DNA of 64,000 nucleotides from Sipunculus nudus (taxonomy: Eukaryota > Annelida > Sipuncula > Golfingiida > Sipunculidae), in contig CM049307.1 of the NCBI GenBank assembly GCA_026874595.1, forward strand, positions 76,548,643 to 76,612,642. Direction: 5' to 3'. The position numbers and the translations under genes were made by a program. The notes beneath the pieces were generated by a model. The model did not search any database. It was given only the letters and a program-made list of their open reading frames with translations, and was not told the DNA's origin. Shown here in pieces: positions 32,375-57,999 of this stretch; positions within the stretch are counted from its first letter, which is position 1; each line of letters starts with the position of its first letter.

Positions 32375-34519
32375 TTATATATATATATATATATACACCT
32401 TTTATTGTATGTGACATTTTAAATATATACTGAACAAAAGCCTATAAGTTTAATTATTATTTTTTTCTTTTCGAATATATAAATATTATTCTGTGAATAA
32501 CTTGAAGATCGTTACACTGACCCCCCCCCCCCCCCCTCTTGCTAAAAAGTAAATTTGGGGATATATACCCCCATCCCCCTATAATACTGACGGCTGACGC
32601 CCTTGGTCTCGGTCCCCTGAGAGATGATAAGGATCAATAATTTATCGGGATTTTTTAATGTAGTTCACTCTTCACGTCCAAGATGGCAGCACCAGCAATG
32701 AAAGGTTATTGCAAGAGGACATGCACTCTCCGATTTGTGAAATATAATTAACATATATTAAAGTATATTCAAGTTTATATATAGACATCTCTAAATACTT
32801 GGTTTGGCATCATACTAACTTATATTCCGTCACCATTGAAATTTTTACCAAAGTTGGTTGAACAGTCCATTGTCGTAGACACCAACTGTGGAACTGGTAA
32901 AGGTTCAAATGGCCCCTTTCTACATCGTTCTGCCAGTCTTCCTCTGCAGGACGGGGTTGTTGCGTCCTTTAAAATCTAACTTGGTGTGACTGTGAAATTT
33001 TCCTCAATTTTGATGTGTGAACTCAGTCTGTTCAAATCTTTAACTTCTCTTATTTTATTCAGTTATTTCTATTTATCAGTATGACAACATAATTGTTCAC
33101 ACGTTTTCAGCATAAAGTATGTGCATACCTCGTGATATGTTAGTCCTATTCAAGCATGTGATACTGATCAAAAGATTTTAGCTCCCTCCTTCAACGAAAT
33201 CGTTGAAGGGACTGATAAACCTATCGGAGCTTTATAAACTAAAGGAAATCCCTTGGAGCTTTTATCAAAATAGGGGAGTAAACGTGGATATCACCGCACA
33301 CCCATTTGATTTGTTTAAATCATTGTGTTAATAATATGTGGGGACCCGCCAAGATATCAAAACAATTCAACAAAGGCAACTGACAGCAAGTCGGATAAGC
33401 CAGAGCTTTGCAAATTGCGTTTTGTAACAAGGGACCTTTCCACCGCTACCTATATTCAACCTACCACCTTAATTTACATGTTTCCCGTTTTTCAACATTG
33501 CTTTCTTTACAAACATATTGTTGATAATCAAGTTAATCCTTCACGAGAGCGTTAAAAGAACTTTCACAATCAAATTTACCCTTAGATCATTCATGTTTAC
33601 ACAGAGGAAGCCAGATATCACATGATTTCTTTTTCAAAATATAAGTGAATGGTCACCTTTAACACTAATCCGTTTCTTGTTAAAACGCGTTTGCCTGGTC
33701 GTTTCTTTTAGCCACGTGCCTTCTACATTATTGTATTAGGGGTCTCTCTATTTTGAGCTTTTAGTATATCTTTCTGGGTGATTCGGTGGGCACCCTGATA
33801 TCTAATTTAACATGTAAAGTATGAATAAGATCAGTTCAAACTATTTATTTAAAGCTACAGGGACACATTTGGAAACTTAACAATGAATGGAAACCTATTT
33901 AAACTGAACCCGATACCATCCATGTAAAAATTTTTCAAAATTATTTATCCCCCACCCTCACCTTAGACGGGGAGGCTTACAGGTGTTCATATGTTTCATA
34001 TATATAAATTTGGGTCAATCTTCGACTGTGGACTTCATGTCCCACAGAGTGTTATATCTCGCATATGGCTGATTAAAAAAAAAACTGGCCTTAAGGAACA
34101 ATATTAGTAAAAATTATAGATTTTTTTTTACCTTGATCTTAATCTCAAGGCCGTACACTCCATCACCGATCCCCCATTATCGCTTGGTTCTGTTCCTGTT
34201 CGCCTTAGCTCTCCAATGCGACTGTTTTACAAAAATTTACCATCGATCAAAGAATTCGTTTCAGGTAAAGGACTAACATCAATTAATTTTGGACTTCAAC
34301 CTCATTTTGCAGCTACATAGCGCATCCGAGCTAACCCCATTACCGAACAGCAAATAGGGTAGATTAATGATGATTAAATGCTTTACTATCTTTTATTTTT
34401 GTACGCTAAGCAATAATTCATCAAAATTCTGTTCTTATTCTGTAAGCACTATGGATAACGTGTTTTAACTAGCGCTTTATAAATAAAATATTATTAAAAA
34501 TAAACTTAATTTTGTTTCA
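32100..34519. other. Intron before the first ASB coding exon
   Basis: It contains TA repeats (32340-32395), a poly-C run (32521-32536) and a perfect 10-bp hairpin at 33188-33209. Short frames (for example 33325-33555) have no support. Confidence 0.5.
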
Positions 34520-34522
34520 GAC

Positions 34523-47769
<13,247 letters not shown>

Positions 47770-49571
47770 AATGTAATAATTACCTTGGTGTTGTTTGCAA
47801 GAATTCTACACAGAAATATCGCGAAAAAAATCCCTGAAAAAACTAATTGTAACACAATTCTTGTATCCTAATGGAATGCAAGTTCTTTGTGGTACAAGTT
47901 ACGTTGGGCTGAACCCCGTGTACTAATAAGTAATGGTTGTAGCACCCTGTCGCAGAGAAACTCCGATTATGACTGATGGTAAGTAATGCTCTTTTGGGTT
48001 CAGCAATAGAAACCTTAAATGCTTATTGTTGAACAGATTGTTGGCTTACACAAATTTCACCTCATCTTACAAATATATATGCTCTACACGATACAACAGT
48101 CGAGAATAAAGTATTTTTTTGTTTCCTTGTGTTTTGTTTTTGTAACGAGTACGGTGTTCATAGTACTCCCATATTCGCAGACTACGGCCTGCAAATCAGT
48201 GGACTTGTGATCTCTCGGATGAAAGATATAATCAGCATACCCGGATCCCCCCCTTCCGACATTCATTTTAGCAAATACGTATATTCGCTAAACAAACTAT
48301 TGGCCACCGACGACTACCCTATTTTTTCCTATGAAAGTATTCTATAATTTCTTACTTTTTCCAGCATTTCATCCTCAATCTCGTTTATTTTTTACATTCT
48401 TCAGTGATATTCAAATGTAATTGTAAATACCATATAATTATTTTTATATGGTTATGCTGATATCGAACACATTCAGCTATTTGTAGAACTCTGCATTTAA
48501 ACGTTGCAGCTGAGAACAGCTGTCTGAACCATTAAAAAAAAACTACAGATGCTGCTTCAAGAACTGATGTTCACTCTAAGTAACAGAGTAAAATACGATT
48601 GTGTTGTGAAAACGGTTGTGTTAAAAAAAACTCCTGTTTTTCCTGTATTTCATTCCTAAATATGAACCTCCTATATTTAAGTCTTCGAGTCCTCCTGTAA
48701 AAATCCTACATTTCTCCCCTGTTGACCCAAAATGCTTTCATCCGTTTAAAATCGACATATTTCTAACATGTCGGAAGTAAAAACTCCCGTAATACTACTT
48801 CACATAAGCTAAGAAGCGAATAAACGGACGAATATTTTTCATTCATTCTCTAGCAGAATAACCCGAAGAAATGTCTATAAATAACTTCATTTAGACTGTG
48901 GTGATAAGGCTTTTACATCACTGTCGTCTTTTGTGTTAATTCTTTAATATAAATTAACTGCGAGACAGATTTTTCTGCGGAATTGAACTAGGATCCAAAA
49001 CTTTCGCTTGAACGGGTTCTATGCATACGTTGAGGGGAAAAAAGCAGTATTACGGTATCGGACCTAAAGCATCATACGGTAAACGATGTAGAAAGGGACA
49101 AATTTCTTGTAATATTTAGTTTAATTACAATTTTTTATTTTATTATGATTTTATTACAAAGACCACCGATTGATGTTTTATGGATATTAAGATGGCACAA
49201 TCAGAGATGAAATCTTTTTTAAGGCCATCATAAAAGTTATTAATCGTCGGTCAATCCTTTGTGTTAAATTGTTACACAATCTGCTGTAAAATAGTGACGA
49301 TGTAATAAGGTACCCAATAGATTAAAGCGAGCTGATACAGCCACGTACAGGGCCGATATAATCCAGAAATAACGTCAGCGATAAGACTGGCTACCATTTA
49401 ATAACATGCGTGATCAGTTTATAAATTTTCTTATTTTGCAGCATAGTGGAGAGCCGTCTGAGAGGAATGTGTATAACTAGAACATAGTTTATAAAAAATG
49501 TTTCCTGCATTTCATCAAGCGCCTGTTCAGAGTGTGATATAAGACAGAATACGTAGAAAAAAATTGCTGAA
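47770..49571. other. Interval between convergent ASB and GST genes
   Basis: Contains the probable ASB 3' UTR with AATAAA at 48105-48110. Otherwise AT-rich, with no exon recognised. Overlapping 60-72 codon frames at 48019-48347 are not supported. Confidence 0.5.
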
Positions 49572-49775
49572 TCATGATTGTTTCTGCATTCTCTTCCACA
49601 ATTTCCCCGGATGATCCGTTTCGGGTCTCTTCGCCAACCATTCGGCAACCTTCGGATGGTTTTCCACTCTTCCCAAGAAAGCTTCCAGCTTCGGATTTTT
49701 GTCGATAGGTATCGTTATATCCCAGTCATTAAACCACATGAGCCAGTTATAAACGGTCAGGTCAGCCCAGGTCAA
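49572..49775 (-). CDS. GST: last coding exon
   Basis: Acceptor CGCCAG, then LTWADLTVYNWLMWFNDWDI, and on to NPKLEAFLGRVENHPKVAEW and a Lys-rich end RMQKQS before TGA. The exon starts with a TTG Leu codon read in phase 0, not an initiation codon. Confidence 0.9.
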   Translation of the reverse strand: MTWADLTVYNWLMWFNDWDITIPIDKNPKLEAFLGRVENHPKVAEWLAKRPETDHPGKLWKRMQKQS

Positions 49776-49898
49776 CTGGCGTCACAGGCGAAAATTATGT
49801 AAATTATGTAAAGGAAATTATTACTAAGCTGTACATAATGTTATAAAAAGTGACATGTTCCCACATATTCGCTGAAATCAGCGGTACCACAGTTGTTT

Positions 49899-49949
<51 letters not shown>

Positions 49950-50412
49950 GTATCATGTTTTAATTATTATTGCTTGATTGAAAATAAAAAAAAAATATCA
50001 TTAATAGTATTTTGAAACTGACTTTAACTATGTTTCAAGGTTAAATCAATATGCTGGGCCATCATTCGATGTCAAATGAATATATGAATATTATTGACTG
50101 TTTATACGAACTGTATGTTATCTCAAATCCCAATCCAACTGTCATTCGTAAAAAATGGTTTTAGCATCCTAAATTTTTTTAAGCCATTAGCTAATTTTTC
50201 ATTCTTATTTTTCATGAAAAACATAGTTGCAATAAAATTGTCTTTATAGTCTAAGAAGTGGAACAGACCATAAATTACAGGGTACTTACGGTGTCGCCTA
50301 CAAAATATCCGTCGCCATCCTTATTTTGTTGGAGAATCGTTTCCAGGTTTTGCATGTGTATCGGCAGTTTGTTTTCTGCAAAGGCTTGTTTCAAGTCTTC
50401 CTAAAAATAAAA

Positions 50413-50496
<84 letters not shown>

Positions 50497-51297
50497 CCCA
50501 TACTGTTAAAATAAAAATTTGACTAACATTCTACCCTCTGCCGGGCAGGCAAAAATCTTAACGCTTCAAATGAGTAAAACTGACCAAATTTACTAGTTAA
50601 TGCGCAGGTTAAACGTTCCCTGTATGAGAGGGTAGAATGAAATGGATTACTAAAAATGGAATGCGACCACTGCGCCAGGAGTGTAAGGAGGCGTAAAGTA
50701 AATTTAAACTCCGTCCAGCTGCGCAGAAAGTGCTCTATGAAAAAGTACCAATCGAATGATTTTGTGCCGCACTGGAATGTATGTTTATTCATTTCCAAAG
50801 TTTCAAAAGGTTTACAAATGTCGAGTTGTATGGAGAAGCATCTGGTGAAATGATTAAATTTCGACGATTTATGTAAATTTTACGTAAAAATATAGGAATG
50901 AAAAATGAATTGGAAATAGGAAAGCTAGCATATTCAACTCAATTGCGCAGTTCCCTATTGGCAGGCCTGATTTTTGGCCACGTGTTTGTTTCATGCAACT
51001 TCGTGATGTACAGTGCTTCGCGGAGTTGCTTCCACGTGCCAATGGAATAAAAATGTGCTACAATGGCTACCGTACTCCACGAAAACGACCATTCAAATAC
51101 GGCTGTTAAATGCTGCCTCGCTATATCCACTTTAACGGTATGTTCGTTACGAATCATAATACAAGGAAATTACTCCAGTCTAGAGGAAAATTATGCAACT
51201 CTATCTATACACTGACCTTGAACGTTGATAAAATGTATATTGACGACCTGGCCTGTCTAGTATTAATAAAGAATGTTATATGGATAAAATGAACATG

Positions 51298-51349
<52 letters not shown>

Positions 51350-54300
51350 TAATGGGTGATGTCAACAATTGTCTAACCTGTACAGCGAATATCATAACAA
51401 AAGTGTCAAGTGGTGGGAAATTCCTCGATAATAATATAAAATATAGATATGACTATTAGAATACTTGTCAGATCAAAGTAATTATCTGATAACTTTCTTT
51501 TATTTTTTTTAGTCAAATTGATGTAACTATTGAAACACGAAACAATTTATCGTTAGCGATTTATCATGTTTTTATCACCGTTGTTTGGTTAACATAAAGT
51601 TTGTTTATCTGTTCACATGTTTACTTAAATGGTCATGAACAGATTTGATTAAACTTGTGGAGAGTTAGGGTAATACCCCTTGGACAATCTATTAAATTTT
51701 GAAGGTAATCTTTATTGCCACATGTTTTTAAATATGATCATTTACCGTGGCATGATCGGACAATTGATTAATTCAACATAGGGGCCATTCATTTATATGA
51801 TAGGGCACCTTGGTACTTGCAGGCAGGGCTGACTTGTGATGCAACCATCAAGCCGGGGAACAAATTTATCTCGGCTTAGACTGATAAAATTTCTGCCCAA
51901 CATACAACACAGAGAAAAGTTTTTTTTCAGGGTACTCTGTTGATATTTAGGACCTGGAGATAGTATGCTCGCGGGGGTATGTGTGAATTTTTCGACTGTT
52001 TTCCGGTTTAGATAAAAGACTCGTGGGGATACAGGAGCATTACATATCGTGTATCCCCTGGTGTGTATTGGGATACACATGGTACCTAAATAGGTCGAAT
52101 ATTATGTATCGAGGTAAAAGATTCATAAATGACGAAACGGGCAGTCACCAAGATTTTGTCAGCTATTTCCAGCACCTACAGCTAAGATTCCGTATATTCC
52201 GGAATGCGTAATGCTGAGAAAATTGGTTTTAACTAAATAAATAAGGTGAGATTCCTTAAGCGCGGATCCGGTATTAAGAATGCGCATCCAGTAAAAAAAT
52301 CGGGACGTGTAGCAATTGTGCCGGTTACCCATGGAATCCAAGAGCAAAACATAAAAAACATGCATTCTGCCGCGTTGGTTCATATGACATTTTTCAATAT
52401 GCATGGCGAAACAGTCAATAACCTGGATAGGGTCAACCCTTTCCAGCTACTAACCTTGACGTTTATAGTTAGGCCGTCAGTCACGGTTGGCAGGAAGTCG
52501 TATAGGATGTCACCAACAAAGTCCACCACCATGTCGGCTCGGTAACGGTCCATGGCCGACTCTCCGGCGTAACCTGCGTTGAAAAACATGTTAAACTGGA
52601 AATCCCAAGGGATGCAGCCTCCACTGTGTGCGGATCTTTGTTGTGGGATGTTCCCTAACCCTCTTTTGGTCCCCCGCTCCGCGGATGCTGGGGACATTGA
52701 TTTAGGTCCGTCTGTCTGTCTGTCCCTCAGTTAGGTTTTTTCGTTTCCGTGAGATAACTTTTCTAAATTTTATCCGATATCATTCATATTTGGATCAGTT
52801 ACTGCTCTCATGCATACCTCGGTTGGGATTGTTTTTGGAGTGTCTATCTAAAAAATATTTCTCTCAAGCTCAAAAACAAAATTATAAAATCAGGTCAAAT
52901 TTCTCAGTGTGTTTTAGTTTTTATGTTCCCCTGCAGATGTCTTAACATGTCATAGTGCATCTGTTTTAAGTTTTTTTAAGTTGTGCTCTCAAGGTTTTCT
53001 CCACCTGTCATTATTTTGGTTGCTTATCAAGCATGAAAGACAACAAGAGCCCAAAGCGGGGGACATTCCACAAATTTGCTTGTTTTTCTTGCATCCATTT
53101 ATTCGGCCCATATTCCTAGGGTCATTCGTGCATAAGTGACTGCACATTTGTGAATTTTACTTAATGTCGTCCCTGAATCCGGATCACCTGCCGATTCTTC
53201 AGTGGACAATTCCCGAAATTAATTGGATTCAATTCATGATTTCGTGAGTTATGTTGTGACATACACAACCAAATGCAGATGGACGCATGCCTTCCTGGCG
53301 ATGCAACAGGAAAACTAGAGTGTCCAAAGCAGTGACCTTATCCAAAAGTATAGGGCACTGCATTAATTTAACCGTTTGTGTTTTAACCGTTCCTGATAAA
53401 AGTGGTAAAAATAAGTCTTTTTTTCAATGGGGTAATAGGAGAAATGTTCTCTCACTCTAACTTTTAGGCCTAGGGTAGTAGAGAGGACTAAATACCATTA
53501 AGCCCCCCCCCCCCCTCACTTTTTATATGATATAAAACATAATTCTTAACATAACGACTTTCTTCATATTTTCCTTAATAATCTTTTAATGATGCCTTTA
53601 ATACTGAGACACACTGAATCGTCATTAAAATTAGCCAATATTATGACGGTAAATGTTTCTAAATTTGAAGTGATTTTAATCAAATTCATATACTTAAATC
53701 AAAGTGTTGTATATTAGGCAAAATATACTTTCTTATAATTAAGTATATATTGCATAATATGTGATGGAAGTGAAAAAATACAATTTTTTGGGGGGATAGG
53801 ACTTTTATTCTGTTTGTCATAAATGAGGCTTCCCATGGTGATTGAGAAGGGGTTCTTATTTCAGAAGGGCTAGAGGTGGCGGCGGCTTCCGTCCATACTC
53901 CTGTAGATCGGCCAACGCACAATTTCTTATCTAACAAATTCCATTAGCTATAAGTTAAAGCGAGCGCATTGCGTGTAATGATCGACTGTTGTTTGGCTAA
54001 AATGAGCCTGTATTGCGGATATTGTTTTTAAATGAGCTATAGTATATAACACATGACGTGCCAACTGGTCTCAACACCCACTCTCAGTAAACGCCGACAG
54101 ATGTCGCTTGTGTATCGTTTAAGGTCTAGTCTAGTTCATGAAATTAATCACTGTTAGACCAGGATTGTTTTTCAATAATAAACAGTTTTTAAGCACCTGA
54201 TATATGTAATTTTTATTCAGTGTAATTTCATTTACTGAATTCATAACTGTAAGCATGAAGTAAGCATTCTTGGGTTATCCTTTAAGCTAATAATATAATT

Positions 54301-55586
54301 TTTGGGAACTATTTTATATGATGTTTTGTCTCGCTTCAGGACTCGGTACTTAGACATTGGCATAAGGTATCGGTGTAAACATTTCTTTTACGTTATATAA
54401 AACTACAAGTGTATGGGAATCTTATACTAAAATTCAGTATAAGACTGGGTATAACTTGTTTTAGCCTTTTCTGTACCTGAGAGATAGAGTTCATATACAC
54501 ATGAGATAAAAATGTGTTCCAGCATGCCTGGTTCTAGCAAAAACATATAATTACGATTCTGTATGGTAAAAAAGTATTCAAATGATTGCTACATTTACCT
54601 AAATTTATGGCCAGGTAACGAGTAAAGGCATTACTCTGGAACATCTGCACCCCGTCAATCTCCAATACTGGCACTTTCCCGAAAGGAATAGCTATAATAC
54701 AAAAATACCATAATGAACCTTGTCTCTCGGTGCGGTCATCTATCGGTCTTCGAAAGCAGTTAAACCGGTCCTAACAGTTTCATCAAATTTTTAAGTGTTA
54801 TTAACAGTTGTAGTAGCACCTCTACTACTAGTATTACTGCTACTACTACTACTGCTTCTACTACCGCTACTACTTCTACCACTACTACTGCTGAAAGTGA
54901 TTTAAATTTTGAAATAAATATTAACTGTGAAATACATTTTTGACTATAAGAGAAATAAACAATTTTATTAACAGACTTTATTTACAATGTATCAACAATA
55001 ATCTACATTTGAGTGAATGCATATAAAAGAGAAAGTCCACAAAACGGTATTACTAAGACATGACCCTGAAATTAAATATTATATCTTTAAATCATTTATT
55101 AATTCAGTCGCGTGACCAGGGGCTGCCGCAGGGGTCATGCCCCCCCCCCCCCCCCCGGATCCGATGTATGTATTATTGCACGCAATATTGAGCATAAACT
55201 TTCCAGACGCTAGAAAAATAATTTCAGAACATAAAAAATATCAGTTTCATTTATGCTTTAACATCTGAACTTTTGTTTTGAGTATTAAAAATGTTACAAT
55301 AATATTGGAATTCTATATACCGGATGTAATTACATTGGGTATATATGTATGCCTGAAGCCCCAACGCCCTTGAAATTCATATAAACAAGATAACATGTAC
55401 AGTTGGAGAATGGTTTGCAATGTTCTTGTCGAATTACTGATGACCTCACTTACTTTGTTTAAGTTTTGGCCAATCCAAGGGATCTAGACGGTAATCCTCG
55501 AACTCCTGTCCCGCCATTGACAGCAACATGCGCGCCACCTCGCCTCGCGCCGTGGCATTAAAATATGTTAATTTATATGACGTCAT
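49572..55586 (-). CDS. Sigma-class glutathione S-transferase, HPGDS-like (exons 55454-55586, 54599-54691, 52455-52573, 50290-50400, 49572-49775)
   Basis: The five coding exons total 660 nt and give 219 residues, close to the roughly 200-210 usual for cytosolic GSTs. The N-terminal thioredoxin-like domain opens MTSYKLTYFNATARGEVARM, with the expected catalytic Tyr at position 8 and the RGE-R-ML pattern of sigma GSTs. FGKVPVLEIDG holds the cis-Pro loop, and QSNAFTRYLA is the glutathione gamma-Glu binding segment. The helical C-domain includes DGYFVGDTLTWADL (N-capping region) and NHPKVAEWLAKRP. Sigma GSTs conjugate glutathione to electrophiles or isomerise prostaglandin H2; relatives became S-crystallins in cephalopods. 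Intron phases agree at all four junctions. A candidate 5' UTR exon ends at 56262. Substrate is not known. Confidence 0.9.
49902..49946. repeat. (TA)n microsatellite in GST intron
   Basis: About 45 bases of TA, about 130 bases from the acceptor side of the last GST exon. Confidence 0.95.
50290..50400 (-). CDS. GST: coding exon 4
   Basis: Acceptor TATTTTTAG and donor GACACC|GTAAGT, 111 nt, phase 0 both sides. EDLKQAFAENKLPIHMQNLE leads to ILQQNKDGDGYFVGDT, alpha-helical C-domain. Confidence 0.88.
50415..50492. repeat. (TA)n microsatellite
   Basis: About 78 bases of TA starting about 15 bases upstream of the GST exon 4 acceptor on the minus strand. It may sit over the branch-point region. Confidence 0.95.
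51302..51348. repeat. (TA)n microsatellite
   Basis: About 47 bases of TA in a GST intron. Confidence 0.95.
52455..52573 (-). CDS. GST: coding exon 3
   Basis: Acceptor TTCAACGCAG and donor GTCAAG|GTTAGT, 119 nt, phase 1 in and 0 out. Encodes YAGESAMDRYRADMVVDFVG and LYDFLPTVTDGLTINVK, start of the helical domain. Confidence 0.88.
52655..53075. mobile_element. Dispersed element with GTCCCCCGC ends (candidate)
   Basis: The left text TTTTGGTCCCCCGCT and right text AAAGCGGGGGACATT are inverted, about 400 bases apart. CGTCTGTCTGTCTGTCC and CGTTTCCGTGAGATAAC lie inside, a style common in other dispersed repeats of this window. Non-coding. Confidence 0.45.
53076..54598. other. GST intron, AT-rich
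   Basis: Only a poly-C run (about 53503-53514) is notable. 53100-53190 resembles the lectin intron text at 5090-5190 (TTCGTGCATAAGT..CTGCACATTTGTGAA), another dispersed-repeat copy. Confidence 0.5.
54599..54691 (-). CDS. GST: coding exon 2
   Basis: 93 nt, acceptor GTATTATAG, donor TTTAG|GTAAAT, phase 1 both sides. IPFGKVPVLEIDGVQMFQSN and FTRYLAINL. Carries the cis-Pro and the glutathione-site Gln-Ser. Confidence 0.9.
54820..54892. repeat. (CTA)n imperfect trinucleotide repeat
   Basis: Interrupted CTA/TAC units in a GST intron. Confidence 0.85.
55454..55586 (-). CDS. GST: first coding exon
   Basis: ATG at 55586 is followed by 44 codons and one base to the donor ACAAA|GTAAGT (phase 1). A GACAG acceptor lies about 10 bases upstream of the ATG, so the exon begins with a few UTR bases. 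The catalytic Tyr8 is in this exon. Confidence 0.9.
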
Positions 55587-55732
55587 CACTGCACCTGTCG
55601 TGAAAAAAAAGTATTTTTATATTGTACTAATCTGTAGTGCAACTTGTCGGATTTCCACTCGCTATAAACCATGTCTGGTTGATTCCCCCGCCTCTGCCTG
55701 AGTATTCATAAAAAATAGGACAGTTATACCAT

Positions 55733-55733
55733 T

Positions 55734-55812
<79 letters not shown>
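55733..55812. repeat. (CA)n(TA)n compound microsatellite
   Basis: CA to about 55760, TA to 55812, in the first GST intron. Confidence 0.95.
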
Positions 55813-55813
<1 letters not shown>

Positions 55814-56261
55814 TTATATAAACTAGCAGTATAAAGGTACTGAACGAATCTAACAGTGCTCTGTCAGCCTGATACTAAGAGCTGATACACAGAATTTACA
55901 ACGAAAATGTTCAGTTACACATTAACACGTAGAGAGAGAGAGAGAGAGGTAAATATACAGGAAAAACAACTATATTGACACACTTATAATTCATTTAAAA
56001 GTCTCATAGATAAACTATTTTTGTAAACCTAGAGGGATATATATAATCATCATCCAACTTTATATTTTGTAGGATACCTGCTTGTTAAAAACCTATTGCA
56101 ATTAATTTAAAATCAAGATGAGTTTTTCCGAGTGTGATCATGAAGAGGTAAAAAATCGTGATTATCTGCCATAAACGTGCATGAAAATCATAACACACTC
56201 GCAGTGTTAATCTCAAACATATTATTTACAGTGTATACTGATAACATAAAGTTCTCCATAC

Positions 56262-56400
56262 CTTTTTTCGGATGCTTTCTGACTTGTCTCCTGAAGGACT
56301 GTTCTTATCGGGCTCACCAGTGTGAATAGCGGTTATTCAGTTGCCACAGTTCAGCATACTTAGAGCAGTCACAACTGAGGCTGCAGTCAGCTTGCCAGCA
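56262..56400 (-). other. Candidate 5' UTR exon of the GST gene
   Basis: On the minus strand the stretch ends CATCCGAAAAAAG|GTATGG, a fair donor. The coding exon at 55586 needs an upstream exon because an acceptor precedes its ATG. The 5' end is uncertain. Confidence 0.35.
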
Positions 56401-57202
56401 CTGTGAAACATACGGTTAATTTAAGCTCTGTTTGCTCGGACTGTTACTGTCACAGATATTTGAGACGTGAGTGACATGGGTATTGCCAGGTCCCGGTAAA
56501 TAACCGTGTGACCAAGCAGTTTATGCCACTATAATGACACCCTGCTTTAACTGTTATTATCATTTTTAACATTTACAACTTATGTTCAAGTCATTATATC
56601 GGTCTATCACAGAAGTAACAATAATAAAGTTTACAGTGGGATATAGGACACTATGTACATGCCGCAACAGCCGTTTATGTTTTCATACCTCTATAATGGG
56701 ATAAGCAGAGGAGTGACTTACTTCAGTGGGTTATATTTGGAAATAAACGTGTATGCTCTTTTCTGCATCTGATTAATCTACCTTTTTACCCCATAAAACC
56801 CCATTATTACCCCCATACGGCATTGTCGGAAATGCAACATTTTTCTTATGAAAATGGCTTCCATGCTGTACGTTGATTTACTGACAGCTAGCTTTCAGGG
56901 AAATGGCACGTACACGTGCAGTGACGTCATTGTACTCTGTGAGGTCACGACTCGCACTAGCCATATCGTCACATGCTGCGTCCCCGTGTAAACAAATGTG
57001 CTATAAAACTTTACTTAACACTCATTCTGGGGTTATTTATGCATAGATTACCATAATAATTTGATCAATTGTTCCTTGTATTATATTGCCGAGCAATCCA
57101 GATATTTAATTCTAAATCCGTTAATAACTGTTTGAGTAATATTGCTAACAGTCACACGGACAAACCAACGCCACCGAAGACAATCCCCGCCGCTTAGCGG
57201 AG

Positions 57203-57203
57203 G

Positions 57204-57235
<32 letters not shown>

Positions 57236-57240
57236 CTACT
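57203..57240. repeat. (TAC)n trinucleotide repeat
   Basis: About 12 units with one interruption. The Thr- and Val-run frames over it are artefacts. Confidence 0.95.
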
Positions 57241-57428
57241 ACTATAATAATATTAATTATAATAATAATAACTTTAGGTTCACATGGTATTGACGTGATA
57301 CAGGAGCTTTTGGACATTATTATAGTATCATATTATTATGTCTGTTTAATTTTAAAGTCGACGATGATGGGGACATATTCGCTCTTTAGCTCTGTAGGCC
57401 AGCCATAGTTTTTTTTTTACTTTTAACG

Positions 57429-57725
57429 GCATTGCTTGTTAATAGCAGGCATCCATGCTAGAACAATTAGCCAAAAATTGAAGAAAAAGTGTGTTTAGAT
57501 GCCACCTATAATTTCGAATTTCAAGGTCATTTTAAGGTCGAACTGAAAAATGGGCCAGCCAAGGTCGATTTTTTCACCTTTTGTGGACACTGATTGTTAA
57601 TGACAGGCATCCATGCCAGATGCACCAACGGCCAGTGACTGAAAAGCGTAGGTGGATGCCATCTTACACTTTAAAATCTAAGTTCATTTTCAAGGTCAAA
57701 CCGAAGAAAATTGAACCTGAATAGG
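57429..57725. repeat. Two-copy tandem repeat with AAGGTCA words
   Basis: GTTAATA(G/-)CAGGCATCCATGC(T/C)AGA and TTTCAAGGTCA recur about 150 bases apart. Non-coding. Confidence 0.65.
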
Positions 57726-57999
57726 TGTTGTGTTTCTCCATCAATAAAACCAAGGTATATTCGGTAACCTAAGGCTTTAAATTTTTTTTTGTAAAGTGCA
57801 ACGTAGACAAGCTTCGTAATAATAATGTTCATAATTTTTTACACTTAAAATTTATGAAAAATACAACTTAAAAGTATGTTTATGTTTACACAGTAATGTT
57901 TTTGCTACTCTGGATCAAGATAATGAAGCAAACTAAAGTAGTCCTTTTATGTGTTCCCCAAAGTGTCTTTAACACACCTTTAATGATAACAGAATAAAA

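Noticed and set aside
52380-52697. 105-codon minus frame taken as a single gene
   Set aside because: Only 52455-52573 is coding (GST exon 3). The flanks are intron read-through past the splice sites.
57081-57408. Frames with Val or Thr runs on both strands
   Set aside because: They come from the (TAC)n tract.
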